Of a DNA stretch of 64,000 nucleotides, positions 46,021 through 55,130 are shown piece after piece; within the stretch, counting starts at the first letter, position 1; each line of letters opens with the position of its first letter. Origin of the DNA: Bacteroidales bacterium. GTDB taxonomy: Bacteria > Bacteroidota > Bacteroidia > Bacteroidales > Paludibacteraceae. The stretch covers positions 62,001 to 126,000 of the forward strand of contig DUQG01000038.1 of assembly GCA_012837935.1 (NCBI GenBank), read 5' to 3'. The notes under the pieces were generated by a model, which saw nothing but the letters and a program-made list of their open reading frames with translations, was not told where the DNA came from and made no database searches. The translations under genes were made by a program, and so were the position numbers.

Positions 46021-46090
46021 GGTTTAATAAGTTGATAAAATTGCATTTTTATAAGGCACAAAAAAACTGCCAAACTTAAATTTACTCTGA

Positions 46091-47389
46091 TTAATTATTT
46101 TCGACTTGTCGCTTTTTTAGTTGTTTCTGTATTTTGTTTATAGCGTTTTCTATTGATTTGTCCGGTTCAATAATATTAAACTCACCCCAAAACTCAGGGT
46201 CGGAAAAACCCATTGCTTCATCTTGTATCACAACACTTTGACGTATTCGGTCTTTGCTTCTAAAGGTTTGTTTGTCCGTGTTGTCAGACCAATCGGTGGC
46301 AGCCATTTCAATTACTGTGTTGTAATATGTATTGAAAAGTTTCCTTTTCCAATTGATGCGGAGATCCAACTCAATGCGGCTGTATGAATAATGCCACAGG
46401 TCATCAATCAGCCTATAGTCGATGATATAGCGTGCTTTGGTTGTTTTAACTCTTGCATTCAATGGTTTTTTACGGACGAAAATCCGTGTGGCTTCTTCAT
46501 TGTTGGTTAAATCCAAGTCAAACTCAGCCCGTACCAGCGCATAGCTATCCACATCAATATAAAGCAAACCGAAATATAGAGGTTCGGTAACATAAGGACG
46601 TTGGTGGAAATTGACTACAAGTGCCGTGCGGTTATTTATTTGAACGGTTTTAACAACTTTAAATTCATAGTTTTCAAAAACGTCCGATGTGAAAATAAGC
46701 TCTGGATAACGCATAATATCCACGTAAATACTGTTGAAGGGACCACCCATTAGTTTGAAAACTAGTGTATCCAATCGGCTATAGTCGGTACTTTTTCGCA
46801 GTTTGTAAAGTGCTGCCATGTCATGCAGAGCACTTCTATAGTCGCGTTTATACACTTCTACAATGGCTTCAGCAAGCGAAACATTTGTGTTCCTTCTTTT
46901 GATGGTTTCACGATAGAAGGCAGTCATCATCTTGTCTTTGCTGCTGTAATTCAGGCTTCTGTTTTGCATCATCTTCCGGATAATCAACTCGGGTTCTTGC
47001 TTTAGTACAGTAATTTCAGGAAGAATAAAAGAAGTCTGTTTAAGTTTGATTCTGTTCCCTGAAGGGTAAAGTGAAGTGAGCGGTATGCGTAGGTTTTCAT
47101 GTCCCAAAAATGTAATAAGCAGATTATTATGTGTCTCTGAATGCGGAACTTTTAATAAGAATTGACCTTCCGAATTTGTTACGGTAGAGATATTAGTATT
47201 TTCAACCGATAAAACAGCATAAGGCAATATTTCGGAATTGTCGCTTATAACAATACCCGTGTAGCTTACAATTTCTACATTTTGCTGAGGAGTTTCAGCT
47301 GAAATTGTTGGGATTCCGAAAAACAGTCCTGAAAGTAGGAATAAAAGTTTTAAGGAATAGCAGTTTGGCTTATAATTTAGTGTTTTCAT
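46091..47389 (-). CDS. Exported protein with carboxypeptidase-regulatory-like domain
   Basis: A 432-residue exported protein. The signal peptide ends near residue 31 (PTISAE). Residues 42-115 form a CarboxypepD_reg-like beta-sandwich (GIVISDNSEILPYAVLSVEN), as at the front of many TonB-dependent receptors, but no plug or barrel follows. The rest (about 150-410) looks like a lone beta-rich domain of the kind found in DUF5686-type surface proteins. Function is unknown. It is probably monocistronic, next to recO. Confidence 0.7.
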   Translation of the reverse strand: MKTLNYKPNCYSLKLLFLLSGLFFGIPTISAETPQQNVEIVSYTGIVISDNSEILPYAVLSVENTNISTVTNSEGQFLLKVPHSETHNNLLITFLGHENLRIPLTSLYPSGNRIKLKQTSFILPEITVLKQEPELIIRKMMQNRSLNYSSKDKMMTAFYRETIKRRNTNVSLAEAIVEVYKRDYRSALHDMAALYKLRKSTDYSRLDTLVFKLMGGPFNSIYVDIMRYPELIFTSDVFENYEFKVVKTVQINNRTALVVNFHQRPYVTEPLYFGLLYIDVDSYALVRAEFDLDLTNNEEATRIFVRKKPLNARVKTTKARYIIDYRLIDDLWHYSYSRIELDLRINWKRKLFNTYYNTVIEMAATDWSDNTDKQTFRSKDRIRQSVVIQDEAMGFSDPEFWGEFNIIEPDKSIENAINKIQKQLKKRQVENN

Positions 47390-47480
47390 ATTGTTGGCGG
47401 TATTATGGTGGTTTACTTAAAGGTTTTATAAGATAGAGCCTTTTATAATAAAACAAAGAACTTTGTAAAAAGTTTCTTGC

Positions 47481-48206
47481 TTAGTCCCAAAGCGTTTTCA
47501 TCACCTCTATGGATTGAAGTGAATGAAAATCAGGAAGATGAAGACGAAAATACTCAACCAAGTTATTGAGTGTTTCCACTCGTTGTTTTCTGTTCATGAC
47601 GAGTTCGTCAAGACAATTGTAGTCTAGTTCGAAAATATTTTTGAAGACACTGACAGCCTTACCCTCAATATAGTGCAAATGTAAAGGTTTTTGCTTTTCA
47701 AAGATGCCATTCATTAAATCCAGATACTTAAAACCGTTTTTATTTCCCATGTCAAGTGCAAAACCCAATTGGCATGCCAGCTTTGCCATAAAGATTAAGT
47801 GAAAATTTCCTATGCCTTTTTTACATCTGTCTAACTCACAAATGGAGTTTTCAATAAATAGATATAAATCCTCGTCGCATTCCGAATATTTTAGCGTTTT
47901 GTGCAACACTTCTGTTATAAAAAGTGCCAAGCAGTTTTTTATCGGGTCATACGGGATTTGATGGAACGGTACAACCACACGCATATCTCGGATGTTTTGG
48001 ATGTCTCTTTTTGGATTGTGATTTACATCAATTTCGACAATCGAAAGTGGTTGTAGCAATGCCGAGCGTATTGCCGATTTTTTTCTGTTTGCACCACGTA
48101 CCACGTAGGACATGCGTCCAAATTCACGCGTGTAAATACTGATAATGCTCTGATTGTCCGAGTATTTTACTTGGTGTAATATGATGCCTGTGGTTTTAGA
48201 TTGCAT
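47481..48206 (-). CDS. recO: DNA repair protein RecO
   Basis: A 241-residue recombination mediator. The N-terminal OB fold (TTGIILHQVKYSDNQSIISIYT) and VVRGANRKKSAIRSALLQPL match RecO. The C-terminal helical domain lacks a clear zinc-cysteine set, as in other Bacteroidota. It helps load RecA onto SSB-coated DNA with RecR. It has its own promoter. Confidence 0.93.
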   Translation of the reverse strand: MQSKTTGIILHQVKYSDNQSIISIYTREFGRMSYVVRGANRKKSAIRSALLQPLSIVEIDVNHNPKRDIQNIRDMRVVVPFHQIPYDPIKNCLALFITEVLHKTLKYSECDEDLYLFIENSICELDRCKKGIGNFHLIFMAKLACQLGFALDMGNKNGFKYLDLMNGIFEKQKPLHLHYIEGKAVSVFKNIFELDYNCLDELVMNRKQRVETLNNLVEYFRLHLPDFHSLQSIEVMKTLWD

Positions 48207-48258
48207 GGTGTTTTTAAGTTCTTTATTATAAAAGAAATCTAAGTGAGTTTAACTGTAA

Positions 48259-48266
48259 CAAAGATA
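48259..48266 (-). promoter_or_regulatory. -7 promoter element of recO
   Basis: TATCTTTG on the minus strand, 52 bp before the ATG and just after the efp terminator. Confidence 0.55.
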
Positions 48267-48281
48267 CATATTTCCCATAAA

Positions 48282-48312
48282 AAAACCGAAAAAGCAAGGC
48301 TCTTTCGGTTTT
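48282..48312 (-). terminator. Intrinsic terminator of efp
   Basis: AAAACCGAAA and TTTCGGTTTT, extended by AGC/GCT inside, with a T-run on the minus strand, about 30 bp after the efp stop. Confidence 0.8.
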
Positions 48313-48343
48313 AAATATTTTTGTGTGCTTGTCGTGTTCGGAA

Positions 48344-48907
48344 TTATTTCATTCTTTCCACGTAACTTCCGTCACGAGTATCCACGCGGATGCTTTCGCC
48401 TTCATTAATAAAAAGTGGAACACGAATTTCAGCTCCGGTTTCAAGTGTTGCCGGTTTGGTTGCATTGGTAGCTGTATCACCTCTTAGACCCGGTTCGGTA
48501 TAAGTTACTTCTAAAATCACGTGAGTAGGAAGTTCTGCAAATAAAATCGTATCAGTTTCAGCATGAGAAACCACATCGACTTCCATTCCTTCTTTCAAAA
48601 AATCTACTCCGGTAATCATATCTTTTGCAATCGGAATTTGCTCGAATGTTTCATTATTCATAAAAACATAACCCATGTCGTCTTGATAAAGGTATTGATA
48701 AGGACGACGCTCAATTCTTACCTCATCCAAGCGAGTTCCTGAGCTGAAAGTACGGTCGATTACACGACCTGTAACCACATTTTTAAGTTTGGTGCGCACG
48801 AAAGCCGGACCTTTACCCGGTTTTACGTGTAAAAATTCCACCACGTTGTAAAACTGACCTTCAATGTCAATGCACATTCCATTTTTAATATCTGCTGTTG
48901 TAGCCAT
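48344..48907 (-). CDS. efp: Elongation factor P
   Basis: A 187-residue factor that rescues ribosomes stalled at proline runs. The first KOW-like domain carries [15 protein letters not shown], with Lys32 at the tip, the residue modified in some bacteria. No modification enzyme gene is in the window. The C-terminal domain keeps [20 protein letters not shown] and the usual DGSYVERMK end. It is monocistronic. Confidence 0.97.
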   Translation of the reverse strand: MATTADIKNGMCIDIEGQFYNVVEFLHVKPGKGPAFVRTKLKNVVTGRVIDRTFSSGTRLDEVRIERRPYQYLYQDDMGYVFMNNETFEQIPIAKDMITGVDFLKEGMEVDVVSHAETDTILFAELPTHVILEVTYTEPGLRGDTATNATKPATLETGAEIRVPLFINEGESIRVDTRDGSYVERMK

Positions 48908-48941
48908 AATATCTGTTCTTTTGTGTTTCGTAATTAGGTTG

Positions 48942-48949
48942 CAAAGATA
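48942..48949 (-). promoter_or_regulatory. -7 promoter element of efp
   Basis: TATCTTTG on the minus strand, 34 bp before the ATG. Confidence 0.6.
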
Positions 48950-49115
48950 GGTTTTTTAGATGGAATGTACAAGTAAATAGCTGATTATGGTGGAAAATGT
49001 GATTATACTATTTTTTACTTCGCGTCTTTCTGTAAAACATATAAACTTCAAGGTTTGCATAAAGTTAAAAGAGAGAATTTCCCTTTATTCCGAATGAAAT
49101 CTCAAACATTTTTCG

Positions 49116-49123
49116 TTACTTTG
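49116..49123 (+). promoter_or_regulatory. -7-like promoter element of endonuclease copy 1
   Basis: TTACTTTG, one base off TAnnTTTG, 27 bp before the ATG at 49151. The same element at nearly the same spacing stands before copy 2. Confidence 0.5.
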
Positions 49124-49150
49124 TCTGCTTATATTTTTAAGATTATAATT

Positions 49151-51208
49151 ATGAGAAAAATATTTTTGTTTGTTACCATTTTCTTAGGTGTACAGCTTTT
49201 GGCACAAGCGCCGGATGGTTATTATACCTCAGCTGAGGGAAAGAGCGGTGCAGCGTTAAAGACAGCTCTTTATGAAATTGTAGGTGTACCAAGTGTAACT
49301 TCATATGATGGACTTTGGGTAGCTTTTAAAAAGACGGATGTACGAACGGATGGTAAAGTATGGGATATCTATTCCAATACAACTAATTATGTATTTGGTA
49401 CTGACCAATGTGGAAATTACACTAAAGAAGGTGACTGTTACAACCGTGAACACTCATTCCCTAAAAGTTGGTTTAATGATGGTAAACCTATGTGCAGTGA
49501 TTTGTATCAGCTTTATCCATCAGATGGTTACGTTAATAATAGACGTGGCAATCTTGCTTTTGGCGAGGTGGGTTCTATTTCATGGTCGTCCAACAATCAG
49601 TTTAGTAAGTTAGGTTCATGTAACTTTCCTGGTTATTCAGGAACTGTTTTTGAGCCAAATGACACGTACAAAGGTGATTTGGCTAGAACCTATTTTTATA
49701 TGGTAACAGCTTATGAAAATCAACAAAAGAATTGGAAAACTTCTACAGAAAGTGGATTGACAAATATTAATGCTACGTCTTTCCCTGCGTTTAATAACTG
49801 GTCAATTGAATTGCTACTCAAATGGCATCGTCAAGACCCTGTTAGCCAGAAAGAGATAGATCGTAATAACGATGTTTATTACGGGTATCAGTCTAATCGA
49901 AATCCTTTTATTGACTATCCGGAATTGGCAGAACATATCTGGGGCAACAAGAAAGGAATTGCATGGAGTGCAACTGCTACAAATGATCCAGCGCTACTTA
50001 ATCCAAGACATGGCTCTACTATTGACTTTGGAGATGTGCCATATCAGCAAAGTACCGAGTACACTATTGAAGTGAAAGCAATTAACCTGACCGGTGATTT
50101 AAATGTTTCATTGTCGGGATATAATCTTTCTTACTCAAAAGAAGTGAATAATATATCCAAAACAGATGCCGAAAATGGTTACCAACTGGTACTAAGAGTA
50201 AATCCAATAAATTTGGGTGTACAGAATGCAACACTTAGTATTACAGGCGGGGGAATTTCTGATTCTCATATTCAGTTAACAGCAAATTCGACATCACAAT
50301 TCTTGGCTTTACCTGCCACAGATATCGGTTCGGAAAGCTTTACGGCTAATTGGACACTTTCAGAAGGAGCGTTAAGCTATAATTTGAATGTTTACACGTA
50401 TTCATATTCAGGAACAGAGTCACGTGTGATTTTAGAAGAGGATTTTAACACCAAAGGTGTCCCTGAAGGCTGGATAAAAACGGGATATACGGATAATGTT
50501 GAGGCAAATAGTATTCGTTTAGCATCGGGAAGTTCCAACGGTGGAATTACTACGCCGGAATTAGACCTTTCAGAGCCTACTACGCTGAAAATAGTAGCAA
50601 AAAGTTGGGATGGCGATAATTCAGATATGTATGTTTCGGTAGATGATACCCAGTTTTCTACTTTAACATTAACTAACAGTTTTGAGGAATATGTGATAGA
50701 ACTTCCTGCTTTTACAAGCACTTCAACCATTACGATTTTAGCTAATAAAGGTAAACGCTTGTATGTGGATAATTTCTTGTTAGCTACGGAAGGTGAGGCA
50801 CAAACCATTGAATCTTTGCCGAGTTACCCCAAAAATGTAGGAAATGTGCTTAGTTATGAAGTTACAGGGCTGATGAGTGATTCAATTTATTATTACACTG
50901 TTACGCCACAGGGCAATGGTGCAGCAGTTTCGTCTGAAATAGAGGTTAAGACGCTTTTACCAACGAGTACGAAAGAAGTTTATGAACTTTCGGACTTAGT
51001 AGCCTATTTTGTTGGAACTACGCTCTATGTTTCTAATCTAGAGCTGGGAAGTGTGCTGTCGGTTTATTCCGTTTTGGGAAATAAAGTGACGGAAATGTCG
51101 GTTACTTCAGAGCAGGTGAGTTTGCCGTTCAATTATAAAGGTATCTTTATAATTCAGAATGTTAAAAATAATCGTATCCTGGGAGCACAGAAAATTGTAT
51201 CCCATTAA
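49151..51208 (+). CDS. Secreted endonuclease I family protein with nested C-terminal domains and T9SS-like tail, copy 1
   Basis: A 685-residue secreted nuclease counted from the ATG at 49151, which gives a clean signal peptide ending LLAQ. The endonuclease I domain (about 20-285) has REHSFPKSWF with the catalytic His, then SDLYQLYPSDGYVNNRRGN. After a short beta-domain (about 290-390), a fibronectin type III-like fold begins (FTANWTLSEGALSYNLNVYT). It seems to be interrupted by a roughly 120-residue jelly-roll (425-546) and then resumes (LSYEVTGLMSDSIYYYTVTP). The last 70 residues resemble a T9SS sorting domain. It would cut extracellular DNA or RNA. Confidence 0.85.
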   Translation: MRKIFLFVTIFLGVQLLAQAPDGYYTSAEGKSGAALKTALYEIVGVPSVTSYDGLWVAFKKTDVRTDGKVWDIYSNTTNYVFGTDQCGNYTKEGDCYNREHSFPKSWFNDGKPMCSDLYQLYPSDGYVNNRRGNLAFGEVGSISWSSNNQFSKLGSCNFPGYSGTVFEPNDTYKGDLARTYFYMVTAYENQQKNWKTSTESGLTNINATSFPAFNNWSIELLLKWHRQDPVSQKEIDRNNDVYYGYQSNRNPFIDYPELAEHIWGNKKGIAWSATATNDPALLNPRHGSTIDFGDVPYQQSTEYTIEVKAINLTGDLNVSLSGYNLSYSKEVNNISKTDAENGYQLVLRVNPINLGVQNATLSITGGGISDSHIQLTANSTSQFLALPATDIGSESFTANWTLSEGALSYNLNVYTYSYSGTESRVILEEDFNTKGVPEGWIKTGYTDNVEANSIRLASGSSNGGITTPELDLSEPTTLKIVAKSWDGDNSDMYVSVDDTQFSTLTLTNSFEEYVIELPAFTSTSTITILANKGKRLYVDNFLLATEGEAQTIESLPSYPKNVGNVLSYEVTGLMSDSIYYYTVTPQGNGAAVSSEIEVKTLLPTSTKEVYELSDLVAYFVGTTLYVSNLELGSVLSVYSVLGNKVTEMSVTSEQVSLPFNYKGIFIIQNVKNNRILGAQKIVSH

Positions 51209-51237
51209 AAACAGATAAAGCATTAATTTAATTATAT

Positions 51238-51276
51238 CAGACATCGGAATTTTAGCAATTTCGGTGTCTGATTTTT
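51238..51276 (+). terminator. Intrinsic terminator of endonuclease copy 1
   Basis: CAGACATCGGAATT pairs with AATTTCGGTGTCTG (two wobbles) and is followed by ATTTTTAT. Confidence 0.75.
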
Positions 51277-51434
51277 ATATTTATACCATATTTCTATCCA
51301 ATTGTTTTCTGGCGCAATTAGTTATATTCCTTAACGTATTCTCGCGTGAAATAATTTGAGTGTGGATTAAACCTCAAAGCTTGATCTGTCATGATAATTT
51401 CTTTTTAATCGACTGAAATCTCAAACATTTTTTG

Positions 51435-51442
51435 TTACTTTG
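51435..51442 (+). promoter_or_regulatory. -7-like promoter element of endonuclease copy 2
   Basis: TTACTTTG, 26 bp before the ATG at 51469, in a block nearly identical to that of copy 1. Confidence 0.5.
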
Positions 51443-51468
51443 TCAACTAATATTTTAAGATTACAACT

Positions 51469-53034
51469 ATGAGAAAAATATTTTTGTTTGTTACCATTTT
51501 CTTAGGTGTGCAGCTTTTGGCACAAGCTCCTAAAGATTATTATGTTACAGCAGAAGGAAAGGCTGGTGCTGAATTAAAATTAGCATTGCATAAAATTATT
51601 AGAAACCATAAGCCTTATGCTTACAGTAATTTACAGGTACAGCTGAGATATACCGATGAAGATCCAAATAACAGTAATAATGTGATACTGCTATATACAG
51701 GCTGGTCATACCCTAAGTCTGCTAATGGTGGTGGTGCGGCTGATTGGAATAAAGAACACACTTGGGCTAAGTCACAAGGTGGGTTTGGGGAAAAATTAGG
51801 TCCGGGTTCAGATCTTCATCATTTAAGACCTGCAGACGCAACAGTAAATAGCAGAAGAAGCAATTTAATGTTTGATAATGGTGGAGTTGTTTATGAGGAT
51901 CCTTCTAGATATGGCTATCCCAGTGGAGAGTTACATGACACTGGTTGTAAAGTCATTAATAGTGTTAGCTGGGAGGCAGCTGACCGAGTGAAGGGTGATG
52001 TGGCTCGAATGTTGTTTTATATGGCAGTTAGATATGAAAATAGTGGAAGCACTTATTATGACAACTATGATTTAGAGCTAGCAGAATACTCTTCTGCAAG
52101 TGGGTTACATGGAAAGTTTTCTACTTTAATGCAATGGCATGGTATTGATCTTGTTAGTGATTGGGAAAGGAGACGAAACGACCGTATATTTGAGTTGCAA
52201 AACAATCGAAATCCCTTTATAGATCATCCTGAACTAGTCGACTACCTTTGGGGGGATAAAGTTGGAACTCCTTGGTATCCGAACGGCGGTGGTGGCGGAG
52301 AGCCAGATTGTGAAAACCTTAATTTTTCAGCACCATTTACATCGTCAATGGACCCATTTACAGCTCAGAGTGTAGCCGGTGAACAGACATGGAGTTGGCG
52401 AAGTGCTGATTATGGAGTAGCGATGTCGGGGTATTTTGATGGTACTAATTACAAAAATGAAGATTGGCTGATTTCACCTGCTCTTGACTTGGTGGGTTAC
52501 AAAAATATTCAACTTTCTTTTGAGCATACCATTAATAAAGGTGATGCATCTAAAATGCAAAGTGAAAACACGTTGTGGATTTCAAGTGATTATAGTGGTG
52601 ATGTAGAAACTGCAACTTGGAAACAGTTAAATATCAGTGAATATCCGACTGGCACCGATTGGAAGTTTGTAAATTCCGGTAATATTAATATCCCGCATGA
52701 AAATGCTCAAAAAAACACTCATATTGCATTTAAGTATTTGTGTACTAATGAATCAAGTTCAACTTGGGAAATAAAAAACCTAATAATCACGGGAGACTGT
52801 GTACCAACTTCGGTTGAACAAGAAACTATTTTCAAGAAATACCCGGTTTCAGTATTCCATAAAAGCATTACTATTTATAATCTTGAAAACGAGAGTGTAA
52901 GTGTTTATGATATTTGTGGAAGGAATATCGGCAACGCTCAAAATACGCTAGGCAATATAACTTTCAATGTGCCAACATCCGGTGTTTATATTATTAGAAT
53001 TGGTAATCAAACAGTTAAAGCAATTGTAAGGTAG
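51469..53034 (+). CDS. Secreted endonuclease I family protein with T9SS tail, copy 2
   Basis: A 521-residue secreted nuclease. The signal peptide matches that of copy 1. The endonuclease I domain (about 20-265) has KEHTWAKSQG with the catalytic His, and SDLHHLRPADATVNSRRSN, the more usual form of the second motif. A glycine-rich linker (NGGGGGEPDC) leads to a jelly-roll adhesion-type domain (about 285-440). A T9SS type A tail ends the protein (VYDICGRNIG...GVYIIRIGNQTVKAIVR). It is a tandem neighbour of copy 1 with its own promoter. Confidence 0.88.
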   Translation: MRKIFLFVTIFLGVQLLAQAPKDYYVTAEGKAGAELKLALHKIIRNHKPYAYSNLQVQLRYTDEDPNNSNNVILLYTGWSYPKSANGGGAADWNKEHTWAKSQGGFGEKLGPGSDLHHLRPADATVNSRRSNLMFDNGGVVYEDPSRYGYPSGELHDTGCKVINSVSWEAADRVKGDVARMLFYMAVRYENSGSTYYDNYDLELAEYSSASGLHGKFSTLMQWHGIDLVSDWERRRNDRIFELQNNRNPFIDHPELVDYLWGDKVGTPWYPNGGGGGEPDCENLNFSAPFTSSMDPFTAQSVAGEQTWSWRSADYGVAMSGYFDGTNYKNEDWLISPALDLVGYKNIQLSFEHTINKGDASKMQSENTLWISSDYSGDVETATWKQLNISEYPTGTDWKFVNSGNINIPHENAQKNTHIAFKYLCTNESSSTWEIKNLIITGDCVPTSVEQETIFKKYPVSVFHKSITIYNLENESVSVYDICGRNIGNAQNTLGNITFNVPTSGVYIIRIGNQTVKAIVR

Positions 53035-53086
53035 AGTTTTAAAAAGACTTGCTTTACTTTGTATGTCTTAAACTTACAGTATTTCT

Positions 53087-54319
53087 ATGGCTTTAAACTA
53101 TATATTTATCGCATTTATACTGATTGCCTTTGTAGTGGCATTGGTACAGATGATATTTTTTGGAAATACGGCTATTTTCAATGAAATTTTGCAGTCTGTT
53201 TTCGGTTCGGCTAAATCCGGTTTTGAGATTTCATTGGGTCTGACAGGTATTTTGACATTCTGGATGGGAATTTTGAAAGTAGCTGAGCATGGTGGTGCGA
53301 TGAATGTACTTTCCCGTATGGTTGCGCCATTTTTTACACGTATTTATCCCGATATTCCGAAAGATCATCCGGCGTTGAGTAGTATTTTCTTAAATATGTC
53401 TGCTAATATGCTTGGACTCGACAATGCAGCTACGCCAATGGGACTACAAGCTATGCAGCAGATGCAGGAGTTAAATCCAAAAAAAGACACGGCTTCCAAC
53501 CCGATGATTATGTTTCTTGTGCTGAATACAGCCGGACTGGTACTGGTACCGATGACCGTGATGATGTATCGTGCGCAGTTTGGTGCTGCAAATCCTGCCG
53601 ATGTTTTTCTGCCGATTGTAATTGCTACGCTTTGTGCATGGATGACGGGATTGATACTTGTTGCTGCCATTCAGAAAATTAATATCTTTAACCGCGTGGT
53701 AATGGGTGTGTTGCTGTCGCTGATTGCGTTGATTGGCGGTTTAGTTTACTTCTTTAGCAAACTTTCACAAGAACAAATTACCGAATATTCAAGTTTTGCG
53801 GCGGCATTTATTATTTTATCTATTATTGTTGCTTTTGTTTTGATGGCGGTCAAAAAGAAAATAAACGTCTATAACAGTTTTATTGAAGGCGCCAAAGAAG
53901 GTTTCAAAGTAGCTGTAGGGATTATTCCTTACCTTGTTTCTATTTTGGTGGCTATCGGGATGTTCCGTGCGTCAGGTGCAATGGATTTGCTGGTGGATGG
54001 GATTCGCTATTTGGTGGTGCTGACAGGTGCTAACACCGATTTCGTAGAAGCATTGCCGACTGCCTTTATGAAACCGCTTAGCGGTAGCGGTGCTCGCGGA
54101 ATGATGGTGGAAACGATGAAACAGTTTGGAGCAGATTCTTTTGTGGGACGACTTTCATCCATTATTCAAGGCTCAACCGATACCACATTCTATATTTTAG
54201 CGGTTTATTTTGGTTCGGTAAAAATCACCAACACACGCTATGCGGTTCTTGCCGGATTAGCATCTGACTTAGTCGGAATTACAGCAGCGATATTGTTAGG
54301 TTATCTATTCTTTTATTAG
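53087..54319 (+). CDS. Fused SpmA/SpmB-like Gate-domain membrane protein
   Basis: A 410-residue polytopic membrane protein that joins SpmA-like (N-terminal half) and SpmB-like (C-terminal half) nucleoside-recognition domains. SANMLGLDNAATPMGLQAMQ (near residue 105) and KPLSGSGARGMMVETMKQFG (near 327) are the two signature regions, one per half. In Bacillus SpmA and SpmB act in spore core dehydration, but this fusion is widespread in non-sporing Bacteroidota, where its role is unknown. ybeY starts 10 bp downstream. Confidence 0.88.
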   Translation: MALNYIFIAFILIAFVVALVQMIFFGNTAIFNEILQSVFGSAKSGFEISLGLTGILTFWMGILKVAEHGGAMNVLSRMVAPFFTRIYPDIPKDHPALSSIFLNMSANMLGLDNAATPMGLQAMQQMQELNPKKDTASNPMIMFLVLNTAGLVLVPMTVMMYRAQFGAANPADVFLPIVIATLCAWMTGLILVAAIQKINIFNRVVMGVLLSLIALIGGLVYFFSKLSQEQITEYSSFAAAFIILSIIVAFVLMAVKKKINVYNSFIEGAKEGFKVAVGIIPYLVSILVAIGMFRASGAMDLLVDGIRYLVVLTGANTDFVEALPTAFMKPLSGSGARGMMVETMKQFGADSFVGRLSSIIQGSTDTTFYILAVYFGSVKITNTRYAVLAGLASDLVGITAAILLGYLFFY

Positions 54320-54329
54320 AATCTTCCTT

Positions 54330-54767
54330 ATGATTCAATTTCACACTGAAAATATTACTTTTCCTGCTATCGACCAAGCTAAATTGAGTCGATGGATAAA
54401 GTTGGTGGCTACCTCTTACGGTAAAAAAGTGGGAAATCTTAACTACATTTTCTGTAACGACGAGCGAATTTTAGAGGTAAATAACGAGTTTCTACAACAC
54501 GACTATTATACCGATATTATCACATTTGATTATAGTAGCGGAAAGATTATTTCAGGCGATATTTTTATCGGTATAGATACCGTAAGATCTAATGCTGATG
54601 AGCTTGATGTAAGTTTTGATGAAGAGTTGCATCGTGTGATAATTCACGGTGTGTTGCATCTTTGCGGACAAGATGACACGACTGATGAAAGCCAAGCTGA
54701 AATGACACGCAAGGAGAATAAAGCGCTGAAAATTTTGGCAGAAATGTATAGAGCAGGGGAGTTGTAA
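54330..54767 (+). CDS. ybeY: Endoribonuclease YbeY
   Basis: A 145-residue zinc-dependent RNase for 16S rRNA maturation and ribosome quality control. The metal motif reads HGVLHLCGQDD: the first two histidines are kept and Asp stands where many YbeY proteins have the third His. I believe this is usual in Bacteroidota. It follows the SpmA/B fusion by 10 bp, so the two are probably cotranscribed. Confidence 0.92.
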   Translation: MIQFHTENITFPAIDQAKLSRWIKLVATSYGKKVGNLNYIFCNDERILEVNNEFLQHDYYTDIITFDYSSGKIISGDIFIGIDTVRSNADELDVSFDEELHRVIIHGVLHLCGQDDTTDESQAEMTRKENKALKILAEMYRAGEL

Positions 54768-54925
54768 TCAGGGCATCAACTTTCCTAAGTCGATGATAAA
54801 ACAAGGTGAAAACTAAGTTTAACAAGAAAATCTTCAGTTTTTATGCCAAACAACAATAAGCTAAAATTGAAATTTACAATCCTATTTTTAATGGTTTTTC
54901 GTTGAGTTTTTCCAAAATAAACTCG

Positions 54926-54933
54926 TATCTTTG
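54926..54933 (+). promoter_or_regulatory. -7 promoter element of the pyrBI leader
   Basis: TATCTTTG. The start site should be near 54939-54942, so the leader ORF at 54945 would begin almost at the 5' end of the RNA. Confidence 0.6.
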
Positions 54934-54944
54934 CAACTGATTAT

Positions 54945-55034
54945 ATGATTGTTTCAAATATTAAATATCAAACTTTCGTATGCAGTTCAAAACAAGCAAG
55001 CTGCATCCTTAGAGTGTCCTTAAAAATACTATAG
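54945..55034 (+). CDS. Putative leader peptide of pyrBI (29 codons)
   Basis: An ATG a few bases after the predicted start site opens a 29-codon frame, beginning MIVSNIKYQTFV, that ends at TAG 55032-55034. The last two bases of this stop codon are the first two bases of the terminator stem at 55033-55062. A ribosome on the last codons would cover the 5' arm and stop the hairpin from forming. A second small hairpin (ATGCAG 54980-54985 with CTGCAT 55001-55006) lies inside the frame. The layout matches that of the enterobacterial pyrBI leader. The ORF may be chance; there is no other sign of translation. Confidence 0.5.
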   Translation: MIVSNIKYQTFVCSSKQASCILRVSLKIL

Positions 55035-55068
55035 CCAACATATTCCGTGTAATAATGTTGGCTTTTTT
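55033..55068 (+). terminator. Intrinsic terminator/attenuator upstream of pyrB
   Basis: AGCCAACAT (55033-55041) and ATGTTGGCT (55054-55062) form a perfect 9-bp stem followed by six T. It stands about 95 nt after the promoter at 54926 and 63 bp before pyrB, in the leader and not at a gene end. Confidence 0.8.
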
Positions 55069-55130
55069 CTATAAAAACACCATTAATCTGATTATAATTT
55101 TTGTTACTCAACAGGATAATTAACATACTT

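Noticed and set aside
49055-49150. Earlier start for endonuclease copy 1
   Set aside because: It would run through the promoter element and hide the signal peptide; copy 2 supports the start at 49151.
49495-49560. Loss of the HH pair in endonuclease copy 1 (DLYQLYP instead of DLHHLRP) as a sign of inactivity
   Set aside because: The catalytic EH motif and the downstream Asn are present, and I know DLYQLYP from other Bacteroidota members of the family.
54657-54700. YbeY lacking the third metal-binding histidine
   Set aside because: Asp at this place appears to be normal for Bacteroidota YbeY, so it is not evidence of an inactive protein.
55101-55130. TTG start for pyrB at 55101
   Set aside because: The extra ten residues are not part of the family; ATG at 55131 gives the conserved start.
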